The notes under the pieces are model-generated. The model ran no database searches, was not told the DNA's origin, and saw only the letters and a program-made list of their open reading frames with translations. From assembly GCF_965139615.1 (NCBI RefSeq), contig NZ_CBCSIQ010000030.1:1-52228 (forward strand): a stretch of 52,228 nucleotides of DNA. The letters run 5' to 3'. The position numbers were made by a program, and so were the translations under genes. Below, piece after piece: positions 25,060 through 33,235 of the stretch (position 1 is the stretch's first letter; every line of letters begins with the position of its first letter). Source of the stretch: Kerstersia similis. GTDB taxonomy: Bacteria; Pseudomonadota; Gammaproteobacteria; Burkholderiales; Burkholderiaceae_B.

Positions 25060-26177
25060 ATATTGCCGCGCTGAGGGAAAAGGCCAGACGGCGGTTGCCG
25101 CGCGCCATCTTCGATTACGTGGATGGCGGCGCAGAGGATGAGCAGACGCTGGCAGACAATATGGCGTCGTTTGCCGGTTGGCGCTTTGTGCCCAGCCGTT
25201 TGACGGATCTGCGCACGCTGTATCCGGAAACCCAGCTGCTGGGTGGGCCGGCGGCCTTTCCGGCAGCGGTGGCGCCGACCGGGCTCAACGGTTTGCTGTG
25301 GCCGAATGGTGACATTGCCCTGGCGCGAGCGGCGCAGCGCGCCGGCATTCCTTTCATGCTGTCCACGGCTTCCAATGCGCCACTGGAGGATGTGGCGCGT
25401 CATGCGGGCGGAAGGCTCTGGTTCCAGCTGTATGTGGTGGAGCAGGAACTGGCGTTGTCCCTGGTGCGGCGTGCCCGCGAGGCAGATTATGAGTGCCTGG
25501 CCGTGACGGTGGATGTCGTGGCCAATGGCAAGCGCGAGCGGGATATACGCAATGGCTTTCGCATGCCGCCGCGCTATACCCCCACCATGGTGCTGGATGG
25601 TTTGTTGCATCCGCGTTGGACCTGGAATTACTTGCGTCACGGTATGCCTGCGCTGGGGAATTTCCAGACGCCGGAAGCACAGTCGCCACAGGCCCGGGCT
25701 GCGCTGTTGCGGCGCTCCATGGATGCCGGGTTTTCCTGGCAGGCGCTGGAGGCGGTGCGTCAGGCCTGGCCCCGGAAGCTGATCGTGAAAGGCGTGCTGG
25801 ATCCGCAAGACGTGTTGCGTTGCCGGGCGATGGGGGTGGATGCGGTGGTGCTGTCCAATCATGGTGGGCGCCAGCTCGATAGCGCCTGGACCGGCATGGA
25901 GGCGCTGGCTGCCCTGCAGGGGATGGATTTGCAGGGTTGTGAGGTGATGGTCGATGGCGGGGTGCGGCGCGGTTCGCATCTGGCCAAGGCGGTGGCCTTG
26001 GGTGCTGGTGGTGTGCTGCTGGGGCGTGCGGCGCTCTATGGCCTGGCCAGCGGCGGAGAGTCGGGCGCGCTGGAAGCCTTGGAGATCCTGCGTGACGAGT
26101 ATCTGGGCACGCTGACACATCTTGGCTGTGAGGGCACGGCTGCGTTGGATGCCGGTTTTTTGGCACCGGGCTCTTGA
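25056..26177 (+). CDS. mdlB: (S)-mandelate dehydrogenase (FMN-dependent)
   Basis: This is a 373-residue alpha-hydroxyacid oxidase/dehydrogenase of the glycolate oxidase family, and many blocks match Pseudomonas MdlB (GPTGLNG/APTGLNG, LWPNGDIALARAAQRAGIPF, STASN, LHPRWTWNYLRHGMP). Active-site residues are visible: Tyr21, Tyr126 in LWFQLYVV, Arg162 in GKRERD, Lys245 in LIVKG, and His269 with Arg272 in the SNHGGRQLD signature. The internal segment around 175-215 corresponds to the membrane-binding loop of MdlB, so it should pass electrons from (S)-mandelate to the quinone pool, giving benzoylformate for MdlC. ATGA overlap with the preceding gene places it last in the operon. Confidence 0.87.
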   Translation: MNIAALREKARRRLPRAIFDYVDGGAEDEQTLADNMASFAGWRFVPSRLTDLRTLYPETQLLGGPAAFPAAVAPTGLNGLLWPNGDIALARAAQRAGIPFMLSTASNAPLEDVARHAGGRLWFQLYVVEQELALSLVRRAREADYECLAVTVDVVANGKRERDIRNGFRMPPRYTPTMVLDGLLHPRWTWNYLRHGMPALGNFQTPEAQSPQARAALLRRSMDAGFSWQALEAVRQAWPRKLIVKGVLDPQDVLRCRAMGVDAVVLSNHGGRQLDSAWTGMEALAALQGMDLQGCEVMVDGGVRRGSHLAKAVALGAGGVLLGRAALYGLASGGESGALEALEILRDEYLGTLTHLGCEGTAALDAGFLAPGS

Positions 26178-26288
26178 TAGGCGTGCTGCCTGGGCCGGGC
26201 GCCGGGGCGCCTGGCTGCGGTTTTGGCCCTGAGGGTTTGGGCGCCCTGCCCGGTCTTGCGACGGTGCTCAGGTTTCAGGGTTCAGGCT

Positions 26289-26981
26289 TCACTGGGCGGT
26301 ATTCGCCTGCGGCGGCAGGTTTGGCGATGTGTCGGGCGGCGTGGCCAGCGACGTCGCCACGGGCGTCAGCAGGCCGTTTGCGCCGGCAGTTTCCGCGAGG
26401 GCTTGCAGATGCGGGGAAGCTGCCAGGCGGCCGGGCAGCAGGTAATTGCCTGGCATGAGTGGAATCGCCAGCGGTGTGAACTCCACTTCCAGATCCAGCC
26501 CTGCTTCCTGCCAGGCTTGCCAGACCAGGGTGGTGCAGTAGGTGCCGGCGGGGTCGGCCAGACGGAATGGTTTGCCCAGGTCGGACCGGGCGGCTGCAAC
26601 CGCCCGCTCGCGTTGTGCCGGCGCCGCGTTGCCGACGTGGTACACGACATGACGGCGCGAGAGTTTGGGGTCGGTGAAGAATGCCAGCGGGTCGATGACG
26701 ACACCGTCGGGCCGACCTGGGACTTCCGAGGGCGTGGCGTGTATGACTTGCCAGTTGCCGGGCTCGCCCAGGAGCATGCCGACATGGCTGAAGCCGCCGC
26801 CATCGACGGTCATCACGGCATCGCTGACCGCTTCTGTGCCTTCACGGAATATCAGGTCGCCGGCTTTGGCGCCGTCCGGCAAGGCATCGCTGCCGGCGGC
26901 AATGGCCGCGGCAGAAAGCAAGGCGCCCGCGAGTGACAGGCACAGGCGGGCGGCTCGAGTGACCGTGGCGTAGCGCAGCAC
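26289..26981 (-). CDS. YiiX/YebB-like permuted NlpC/P60 cysteine hydrolase
   Basis: The 230-residue protein begins with a signal peptide (RLCLSLAGALLSAAAIAAG). The mature part has the permuted papain-like layout: GDLIFREG start, His66 in GGGFSHVGMLL and the nucleophile Cys149 in AGTYCTTLVWQAW. This is the YiiX/DUF830 type of the NlpC/P60 superfamily, thought to hydrolyse amide or ester bonds on lipids or peptides. Its start lies just 4 bp after the stop of the DUF4878 lipoprotein gene, so the two are likely co-transcribed. The C-terminal 25 residues are Pro/Thr-rich and probably disordered. Substrate unknown. Confidence 0.82.
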   Translation of the reverse strand: MLRYATVTRAARLCLSLAGALLSAAAIAAGSDALPDGAKAGDLIFREGTEAVSDAVMTVDGGGFSHVGMLLGEPGNWQVIHATPSEVPGRPDGVVIDPLAFFTDPKLSRRHVVYHVGNAAPAQRERAVAAARSDLGKPFRLADPAGTYCTTLVWQAWQEAGLDLEVEFTPLAIPLMPGNYLLPGRLAASPHLQALAETAGANGLLTPVATSLATPPDTSPNLPPQANTAQ

Positions 26982-26985
26982 GGCT

Positions 26986-27384
26986 TTATTTCAGGCTGAT
27001 CTTCCAGTCACTGCCTTCCTTGACCAGGTTGTTGTTGGCAGTGGAGTCTTTGCCGTTGCCGAAGACGAGTTTGGAACGAACCATGGCGGTGTTCTTGGTT
27101 TCGTCGATGGTGACTTCAATGATTTCGACTTTCTTCAGGCCGTCATTGGCAGCAACGCGTTGTTGCATTTCACCGACGATCATCTGGATCTTGCCTTTGG
27201 CCATGGTCATTTCGGAAGCGGGGACTTCTGCCAACGCGATTTGCTTGGTGGCCAGCTCGACGTCACCCTTGGCTGCGGCCTTGTAGAAGGTTTCGACAAC
27301 GGATTCGGGCTTGCCGCCAGAGCAGGCGGTCAGCATGAGGGCGAAGAACAGGGCAAAGAATGCGGACAGGCGTGAGCGAAGCAT
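26986..27384 (-). CDS. DUF4878 lipoprotein, copy 1
   Basis: The 132-residue protein has a lipoprotein signal peptide with lipobox LTAC (Cys21), then SGGKPESVVETFYKAAAKGD and the alpha+beta SnoaL/NTF2-like DUF4878 pattern, ending DWKISLK. Such domains appear in many small exported lipoproteins of unknown job. It is followed 4 bp later by the YiiX-type hydrolase. A second, weakly similar DUF4878 lipoprotein lies upstream at 27658-28062. Confidence 0.83.
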   Translation of the reverse strand: MLRSRLSAFFALFFALMLTACSGGKPESVVETFYKAAAKGDVELATKQIALAEVPASEMTMAKGKIQMIVGEMQQRVAANDGLKKVEIIEVTIDETKNTAMVRSKLVFGNGKDSTANNNLVKEGSDWKISLK

Positions 27385-27657
27385 GACAGGAATCCTGTGA
27401 AATCATGAATGAGAGTTATTTTCAGGCCGGCCCATTGTAGCGCTGGCAAGCGGAATGCGCGTTCCGCCTGCGTTTCAGGGCTGGCCGGGGCAAGGTATTG
27501 TAGGTTTACGAGCCCCGGCCCATGCATCTGGCAAGGTATCAAGTCGAAACAGATGGATTTCGTGCGTGGCTCACGGTGCACTGTGCGGTGGATGCATGGA
27601 CGACGGCGGCCGATCGCGTGGTTGCCGCCGCGCCCTCATGAGAGCGTCCTGCAGGGG

Positions 27658-28062
27658 TCAGTGGCGGGTGTTCCAGAGGAGGATTTTCCAGCTACCGTCC
27701 TGCTGGTGGAGCCGCATGTCTTCGAGATTGGTCTTGCCATTCTTGAAGATGAGCGTTACCTGCATGTTGGCTTGCGTGCCCTGGTGCGTCAGCGTGCTTT
27801 GCAGGATCTGTACATTTTCCAGGCCCTGATTGGCCTGGATGGCGGTATGCATTTCCTCGATGGCGGTACGCTGCTTGTTGCGTTCCGTGGAGTCTCGAGG
27901 ATGGATGACCTGTTCCAGCGCCAGGGCCGTGTCGCCATCCGCGATGGCCCGGTAGAACAGCTGAACCGTACCCTGGGGCGTGTCGTTGGTGTAGCTCATA
28001 CAGGCCGAGAGCAGTGTGGCGAGTATGAGCAACCAGCCGGCAGTCAGGCGGATGGGATGCAT
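27658..28062 (-). CDS. DUF4878 lipoprotein, copy 2
   Basis: The 134-residue protein starts MHPIRLTAGWLLILATLLSA with lipobox LSAC (Cys21). The mature part, NDTPQGTVQLFYRAIADGDT to DGSWKILLWNTRH, matches DUF4878 and is a diverged paralogue of the protein at 26986-27384: the same VxxFYxAxxxGD helix, IxAN/VAANxGLxxVxI core and WKI C-terminal strand. The 273 bp between the two hold no gene. Function unknown. Confidence 0.8.
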   Translation of the reverse strand: MHPIRLTAGWLLILATLLSACMSYTNDTPQGTVQLFYRAIADGDTALALEQVIHPRDSTERNKQRTAIEEMHTAIQANQGLENVQILQSTLTHQGTQANMQVTLIFKNGKTNLEDMRLHQQDGSWKILLWNTRH

Positions 28063-28228
28063 GGCTTCTCCTGAAAGTCATGAAGCGGGTCTGGACGAGT
28101 TGCCGCAAAGCGTGTGGCAAGCGGTGCCGCACGACTTGAGTATGCATGGCTGCAATCCGGCCCCGCAATGCTTGAGATTCCGGAGTGACAACGGATAGGA
28201 ATCGCGGTAAGTGCTGGTCGCGGGGGGC

Positions 28229-29407
28229 TCAGACGTGTTGCAGGCGTTCCAGGGCTTGTTCCAGGGTGGGCGTTTTTTTGGCAAAGCAGAAACGGACAAT
28301 GCCGTGGTTCGAGGCCGCGGCCTGAGGATCCTGGTAGAACGCGGAGACCGGAATCAGCGTGACGCCATGTTCGCGCGTGAGCCAGATGGCGAAGTCGGCT
28401 TCGTTCAGGTCGGATATCTGGTCATATCGGGCCAGCAGGAAGAAGGTGCCGGCGCTGGGAAGTGGCTGAAAGCGCGTCTGTGCCAAACCCTGGGCGAGGA
28501 AGTCCCGCTTTTCCTGGTAGAAGGCGTTCAGGCCGTTGTAGGTGTCGGGACGACCGACGAAGTCGGCATACGCATGCTGCATGGGGGTGGGCGATGCGAA
28601 CACCATGAATTGGTGCACCTTGCGGAACTCCAGGGTGAGCGCGGCTGGCGCCAGGCAGTAGCCCAGCTTCCAGCCGGTCGTGTGATACGTCTTGCCGAAC
28701 GACGACACAATGAAGGAGCGCGCCGCCAGGGCGGGCCGCGTTGCCATGCTCAGATGGGGGCGGCCATCGAACAGGATGTGTTCATAGACCTCGTCGGAAA
28801 GAATCAGCAGGTCGTGCTGGCTGAGCAGGGATTCCAGGGCATCCAGATCGCTGCTTTCCAGCACTGTCGCCGTCGGATTGTGCGGCGAGTTGATGATGAT
28901 GAGCCGGGTGCGCGGCGTAATGGCCGCGCGGATGGCGTCCCAATCAAAGCGGAAATAGGGGTCGCTTTCGGTAGGCGCGCGCATGGCGACGGCGACGGGG
29001 GTGGCGCCGGCCAGGCGGATGGCAGGACGATAGGAGTCATAGCCGGGTTCGATGACGATGACCTCATCCCCAGTACCGGCAGCACAGAAAATTGCCGCCA
29101 TCAGGGCTTGCGTGGCGCCGCTGGTGACGGTGACTTCCGTGTTGGCGTCGTAAGTGTGGCCGTACAGGGCAGCGGCTTTGGCCGCGATGGCGGCGCGCAG
29201 GGCTGGCAGGCCGGGCATGGGAGGGTATTGATTCATGCCGTTGGCCATGGCTTCGCTGACTTTCCGGCATAGCGCCGGGTCGGGGTCGAAGTCCGGAAAG
29301 CCCTGGCCCAGGTTGATGGCACCGGTTTCGACGGCGAGCTGGCTCATGGTGGTGAAAATGGTGGTGCCGACGTCAGGCAGCTTTGACTGGATCATGGTGC
29401 AGGTCAT
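28229..29407 (-). CDS. Methionine-type aminotransferase (YbdL-like, class I PLP)
   Basis: The 392-residue PLP enzyme aligns closely with Escherichia coli YbdL: QSKLPDVGTTIFTTMSQLA at the N-terminus, INLGQGFPDFDPDP, NQYPPMPGLPALR, NSPHNPTATV, SDEVYEHILFDG and the PLP-lysine motif SSFGKTYHTTGWKLGYC. YbdL prefers methionine and aromatic amino acids as amino donors. In this setting it could serve methionine salvage or interconvert aromatic amino and keto acids. ATGs at 29407 and 29395 are both plausible; no strong ribosome site is seen. It is downstream of the LuxR-type gene by 249 bp on the same strand. Confidence 0.88.
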   Translation of the reverse strand: MTCTMIQSKLPDVGTTIFTTMSQLAVETGAINLGQGFPDFDPDPALCRKVSEAMANGMNQYPPMPGLPALRAAIAAKAAALYGHTYDANTEVTVTSGATQALMAAIFCAAGTGDEVIVIEPGYDSYRPAIRLAGATPVAVAMRAPTESDPYFRFDWDAIRAAITPRTRLIIINSPHNPTATVLESSDLDALESLLSQHDLLILSDEVYEHILFDGRPHLSMATRPALAARSFIVSSFGKTYHTTGWKLGYCLAPAALTLEFRKVHQFMVFASPTPMQHAYADFVGRPDTYNGLNAFYQEKRDFLAQGLAQTRFQPLPSAGTFFLLARYDQISDLNEADFAIWLTREHGVTLIPVSAFYQDPQAAASNHGIVRFCFAKKTPTLEQALERLQHV

Positions 29408-29656
29408 CAAAGGGGGCCCGCTGCAGCGGCAGCAGGGCTTCCCGGTAAAGAGAGTAAAGGGTGGGACTGGCGGGCGCAGGCGGCAAGCCGGAGAGGCAGG
29501 CAAGACAGCCATGGCCAGATTGCCATCATAAACAGTCTGCTTATGACTGGTAGTAATGCCGGTATGACTGTCAGGGTGGATTGACCGGGACGGCCGCCGG
29601 GCGTGGTGTTTCGGTGGTGTGTCGCTGTGGTGTTTGGTGGCAGCTGGCGGCGGCAC

Positions 29657-30460
29657 TCAGGCAGTGCCCGCCAGCGTACAGGGCGCATTGACCAGGGCAA
29701 AGAGCTGGCTGCGGAAATTGATATTCAAGCGCAGGAACGCCCGGTTGCGATAGGTTTTGACGGTGGTTTCCTTGATGCCCAGCGTGGCGCCTATGCCTGC
29801 GTGGGTCAGGCCGCGCAGTAGCAGCAGGCAGACTTCCAGTTCCTGGTCCGTCAGTTGTGGCGCTGCGCGCAGCAGCGTAGTGCGCCAGCTTTCGGTGGGC
29901 GCCTGTTGCCGTTGCAGGGCCAGGTGGCCGCGCACCAGCTGCAGCAGTGCCGGAGTGAGCTGTTCGAAGGCCTGGATTTCATGATCGCTGAAATAGCCTG
30001 CATCGCGGTGGCGGTAGAGATTCAGCATCAGAGGGGTGCCGTTGTCGTCCCAGGACAGGCTGCATAAACGTTCGCTCATGTCGTGGCGTTGATAAATCTC
30101 CTGGCGATAGGGCGAAAAACGGATGTCTTCGGCCAGCAGGTGGCCGATCAGCGGGCGTTCCATGGGTTGATGGCTTTGCATGCGGCTGGCCAGTTCGTCA
30201 TGGCTGTGGAAGCGTTGGGAGTAATCATCCCAGCAGCGCCATACCAGCCGGCTGTCGTGGTGGCGTGAGCCCGCCAGCAACAGGCTGGGATGCTGGGGAG
30301 AAATGCGCAGCACGTTGAAGTGCTGGGACTTGACCCAGTACGACAGGCTGTCGAGCAGGGACGCCGGGAATTGCTCGCTGCCCATGGCGCGGGTCAGGTT
30401 GACGATGCGTTGCAGGTCGGGCTGGGGCGAGGCGTTGGAAGTGTTCCAGATGCTGATCAT
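29657..30460 (-). CDS. LuxR-family transcriptional regulator
   Basis: The 267-residue regulator starts MISIWNTSNASPQPDLQRIV. The first 190 residues look like a GAF-type or otherwise unassigned sensory domain. The C-terminal 60 residues form a LuxR/GerE HTH: LTDQELEVCLLLLRGLTHAGIGATLGIKETTVKTYRNRAFLRL, with the usual recognition helix pattern. No phosphoacceptor domain is present, so it is not a response regulator. It is divergent from the VanB-like gene with a 247-bp gap and is a good candidate to control the oxygenase genes. The frame is open upstream to 30709, but the chosen ATG leaves room for promoters. Confidence 0.82.
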   Translation of the reverse strand: MISIWNTSNASPQPDLQRIVNLTRAMGSEQFPASLLDSLSYWVKSQHFNVLRISPQHPSLLLAGSRHHDSRLVWRCWDDYSQRFHSHDELASRMQSHQPMERPLIGHLLAEDIRFSPYRQEIYQRHDMSERLCSLSWDDNGTPLMLNLYRHRDAGYFSDHEIQAFEQLTPALLQLVRGHLALQRQQAPTESWRTTLLRAAPQLTDQELEVCLLLLRGLTHAGIGATLGIKETTVKTYRNRAFLRLNINFRSQLFALVNAPCTLAGTA

Positions 30461-30707
30461 GGCTGACGCTCTCGATTCGGTGATAGCCCTATTCTCCGCG
30501 CAATGGTGCCGCCTGCCAATCAAGGTTTGTCCTGCTTTGTGGCCGGTCTGGCCCGGTTTTGCACGGCTTGGGGCCGAGACGCGGCTGGCCTTGTCCTCTT
30601 CAGGGATGACAGCGCTTGCGCCACAGGTGGGTAATCTGTTCGCCAGAGACAAATCCCGCCGGCAGCCGTGGCGCAATGGCTGCGGTGCTTTCGCAGGTAG
30701 AACAATC

Positions 30708-31709
30708 ATGAATCACGCGCCCCACGCCATGAATTTGCGGGTCAGCCGCGTCAGCGCCGAAGCCAAGGATGTGCTGGCCATAGAGTTGGTCGATCCTGCC
30801 GGTGCGGCGCTGCCGGCCTTTGCGCCGGGCGCCCATCTGGAAATACACCTGGCCAACGGGATGATCCGCCATTACTCCCTGCTCAATGACAGCAGCGAAC
30901 GCCAGCGCTATGTCGTGGGCGTGGGGCTGGCGCCGGACAGCCGGGGGGGGTCGCGTTTCATCCATGGCTCATTGCGTGAAGGCGATACGGTCAAGGTTGT
31001 CGGGCCGCACAACCATTTTGCGCTGGATGCGCAGGCCGGGGCGTATTGCCTGGTGGCGGGCGGCATTGGCATTACGCCGATTCTGTCCATGGCGCGCTGG
31101 GCTGAACGCGAAGGCCGGCCCTGGCGGGTGATCTATACCGCACGGGGTCGTCATCGCGCGGCCTTCTATGAAGACCTGCTGGCGCTGGATCAGGGCCGTG
31201 GCCGGGTTCAGCTGCATTTCAATGATGAACAGGCCGGCCGCCTGCTGGCGGTAGAGGCGCTGGCGGCATCGCTGGGCCCGGATGAGCATTTGTATTGCTG
31301 CGGGCCTGACCCTTTGATGCAGGCCGTCAGGCAGGCGACGGCCGAGCAGGCCGGGCGCGTGCACTTCGAATGGTTTGCCGCACCAGCCAGTGCTCCGGCG
31401 GTGGAACCGGACCTGCAATCTGGCGCGCAGGCAGGGGTGGGCGGCGGCTTTGAAGTCATCCTGCGCCAGAGCGGGCAAACGCTGTGGGTCAGCGAAGAGC
31501 AGAGCATTCTGGAGGCCATGGAGGAAGCCGGCCTGTCACCGGCGTTTTCATGTCGCGCCGGGATCTGCCGTTCGTGCGAGACGCGAGTGCATGCCGGTAC
31601 GCCCGATCACCGTGACCTCGTGCTGTCGGACGAAGAGAAACAGGCCAACGCCACCATGCTGATCTGCTGTTCCCGTGCGTTGAGCCCTGCGCTGGAACTG
31701 GAGCTGTAG
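30708..31709 (+). CDS. VanB-like oxygenase reductase (FMN, NAD, 2Fe-2S)
   Basis: The 333-residue reductase is of the phthalate dioxygenase reductase/VanB type. Order: FMN domain with RHYSLLND (54-61), NAD domain with GGIGITPILSMARWAER (118-134) and CCGPDPLM near 197, then a plant-type [2Fe-2S] ferredoxin with Cys282, Cys287, Cys290 and Cys320 (CRAGICRSC). It transfers electrons from NAD(P)H to a Rieske oxygenase. The partner is the gene 165 bp downstream. The order reductase-oxygenase is reversed from the usual vanA-vanB order. The start at 30708 follows GCAGGTAG. Vanillate demethylase is the nearest characterised role; the true substrate is open. Confidence 0.87.
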   Translation: MNHAPHAMNLRVSRVSAEAKDVLAIELVDPAGAALPAFAPGAHLEIHLANGMIRHYSLLNDSSERQRYVVGVGLAPDSRGGSRFIHGSLREGDTVKVVGPHNHFALDAQAGAYCLVAGGIGITPILSMARWAEREGRPWRVIYTARGRHRAAFYEDLLALDQGRGRVQLHFNDEQAGRLLAVEALAASLGPDEHLYCCGPDPLMQAVRQATAEQAGRVHFEWFAAPASAPAVEPDLQSGAQAGVGGGFEVILRQSGQTLWVSEEQSILEAMEEAGLSPAFSCRAGICRSCETRVHAGTPDHRDLVLSDEEKQANATMLICCSRALSPALELEL

Positions 31710-31775
31710 CCGCCCAGGCAGCACTGCCGCCGTTGTTCCCGGCAGTATCCATTTCTGTCTTGGGTTCGGCAGGTT

Positions 31776-31807
31776 TCATCCACAGATTTATACAGAAGTT
31801 ATCAACA
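31776..31807 (+). repeat. Three TTATCCACA-like 9-mers with 12- and 11-bp period
   Basis: TCATCCACA (31776-31784), TTATACAGA (31788-31796) and TTATCAACA (31799-31807) are in one orientation with 3- and 2-bp spacers. They match the DnaA box at 8, 7 and 8 of 9 positions. A further TTATCCAGC is at 31834-31842. They lie 68-100 bp before the Rieske oxygenase start, and the same geometry recurs at 33116-33194. Confidence 0.6.
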
Positions 31808-31874
31808 GGTTTTTGGCTGGCTGAGGTGGGCTGTTATCCAGCGTCTGCAGCCATGAAAAAAAGAGGAGACAAAA

Positions 31875-32996
31875 ATGACCCTGCCGACATCGAACATCAT
31901 CGTCAATTCCCGCAAGGCTTCGGCGCAGATGGCAACGCGCCACACGCCCTTCGTTTTCAATGAGTGGTACGTCGCGGCGTTTTCCGGTGATGTCGGGCGC
32001 GAACTGATGGCCCGCACGATTCTGGGCAAGCGCCTGGTGCTGTACCGTACGCTGGCGGGCCAGGCGGTTGCCATGGAAGATCGTTGCGCCCACCGTTCGT
32101 TTCCGCTGTCGCGCAGCTGGCTCGATGGCGACACGATTGTCTGTGGCTATCACGGCTTCCGGTATGACGAGCAAGGGAATTTGATTGAAACGCCCTCGCA
32201 AAAACCCTGTCCACGCGGGATTGGCATCCGTTCGTATCCGCTGGTGGAAAAAGGCCCGCTGTTGTGGATCTGGATGGGCGATCCGGCGCTGGCCGACGAA
32301 AGCAAACTGCCACATCAGCCCTGGATCGAGAATCCCGACTGGGAGTGCAGCTCGGGCTACTTTCATCACCCTGGCAACTACGTCAGCATGCATGAGAATC
32401 TGCTGGATCTGACGCACTTGCAGTTCCTGCATGCCAATACCATCGGTACGCCGGATTACGCCAGCGCGCCGTTTGAATTGGATCTGAAGCAGGAAGGGTA
32501 TTACAAGCTGCTGCGGCGCATTGTGCCGACCACATTGTCGCCCGTATGGGGCAATACCACGGGCATCACCGGTCCGACGGCCGCGCGCATCGTGACATCC
32601 GAATTTCTGTCGCCCGGCCTGCATCGCGTCAGCGTGACCTTCTACGACACCGCGCTGCCCGAGGCAACCCGGCCTGTCTTCCATATTCATACCGCGCACA
32701 TCATTACGCCGGAAACGGATCACAGCATGCACTACCACATCGTTCACGGCCGCGACTTTGCGCAGGCCGATACGGCGCTGGGGGAGTTCATGCACGAGCA
32801 GCTGTTCGCCGCCTTCAAGGAAGATGTCGATGGCTTGGGGGCGCTGGAAGCCGTCATCGACGATGTGGACGAAAGCCATTATGAAATTTCGGTCGGCAGC
32901 GATGCGCCGGCAGTCGCCATGCGTATCTATCTGAAAAAGCGCGCCGACCGCGAGGCGCAGGCGCGCCTGGCGCAATTGACGGGCATGCCTGCCTGA
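31875..32996 (+). CDS. VanA-like Rieske non-heme iron oxygenase
   Basis: The 373-residue oxygenase component has a Rieske [2Fe-2S] motif Cys71-Ala-His73 and Cys90-Gly-Tyr-His93, and a mononuclear iron site with Asp178, His181 and His186 in LLDLTHLQFLH. The overall form (single alpha subunit, no beta subunit gene) matches the VanA/DdmC/PobA group, which usually O-demethylates methoxybenzoates or attacks related aromatic acids. AAGAGGAGA lies 6 bp before the ATG. It pairs with the VanB-like reductase upstream and is followed by an orphan TRAP binding protein, suggesting uptake and attack of one aromatic acid. It diverges visibly from true VanA, so the substrate is not assigned. Confidence 0.87.
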   Translation: MTLPTSNIIVNSRKASAQMATRHTPFVFNEWYVAAFSGDVGRELMARTILGKRLVLYRTLAGQAVAMEDRCAHRSFPLSRSWLDGDTIVCGYHGFRYDEQGNLIETPSQKPCPRGIGIRSYPLVEKGPLLWIWMGDPALADESKLPHQPWIENPDWECSSGYFHHPGNYVSMHENLLDLTHLQFLHANTIGTPDYASAPFELDLKQEGYYKLLRRIVPTTLSPVWGNTTGITGPTAARIVTSEFLSPGLHRVSVTFYDTALPEATRPVFHIHTAHIITPETDHSMHYHIVHGRDFAQADTALGEFMHEQLFAAFKEDVDGLGALEAVIDDVDESHYEISVGSDAPAVAMRIYLKKRADREAQARLAQLTGMPA

Positions 32997-33115
32997 CAGC
33001 CCTGGCCCCGGCGCCGGATCCATAGCCATTGCCTTGGCCCGATAACGGCCACTTCAGCCTGACATGAGGCATTTCAATCAGGCTGGATGCGGCTTGCCGA
33101 GGTGTATGGCGGTAA

Positions 33116-33194
33116 TTATCTACAGTGCTATCAACGGGGTATTCACAGCTATATCCCTGCCCTGCCCACAGGTTTATCCATAGAGATATCCACA
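33116..33194 (+). repeat. Phased array of seven TTATCCACA-like 9-mers
   Basis: Seven same-orientation 9-mers start at 33116, 33128, 33139, 33151, 33162, 33174 and 33186, separated by 2 or 3 bp: TTATCTACA, CTATCAACG, GTATTCACA, ATATCCCTG, CTGCCCACA, TTATCCATA, ATATCCACA. Matches to the DnaA box are 8, 6, 7, 5, 6, 8 and 8 of 9. The array ends 41 bp before the TRAP binding-protein start. Spacing of 2-3 bp between low-affinity boxes is what DnaA-ATP oligomers use in E. coli oriC. A transcription factor binding direct repeats is the alternative. Confidence 0.6.
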
Positions 33195-33235
33195 ATCAGC
33201 AACCTCATATAAGAAAACAAGACCGGAGACATACC

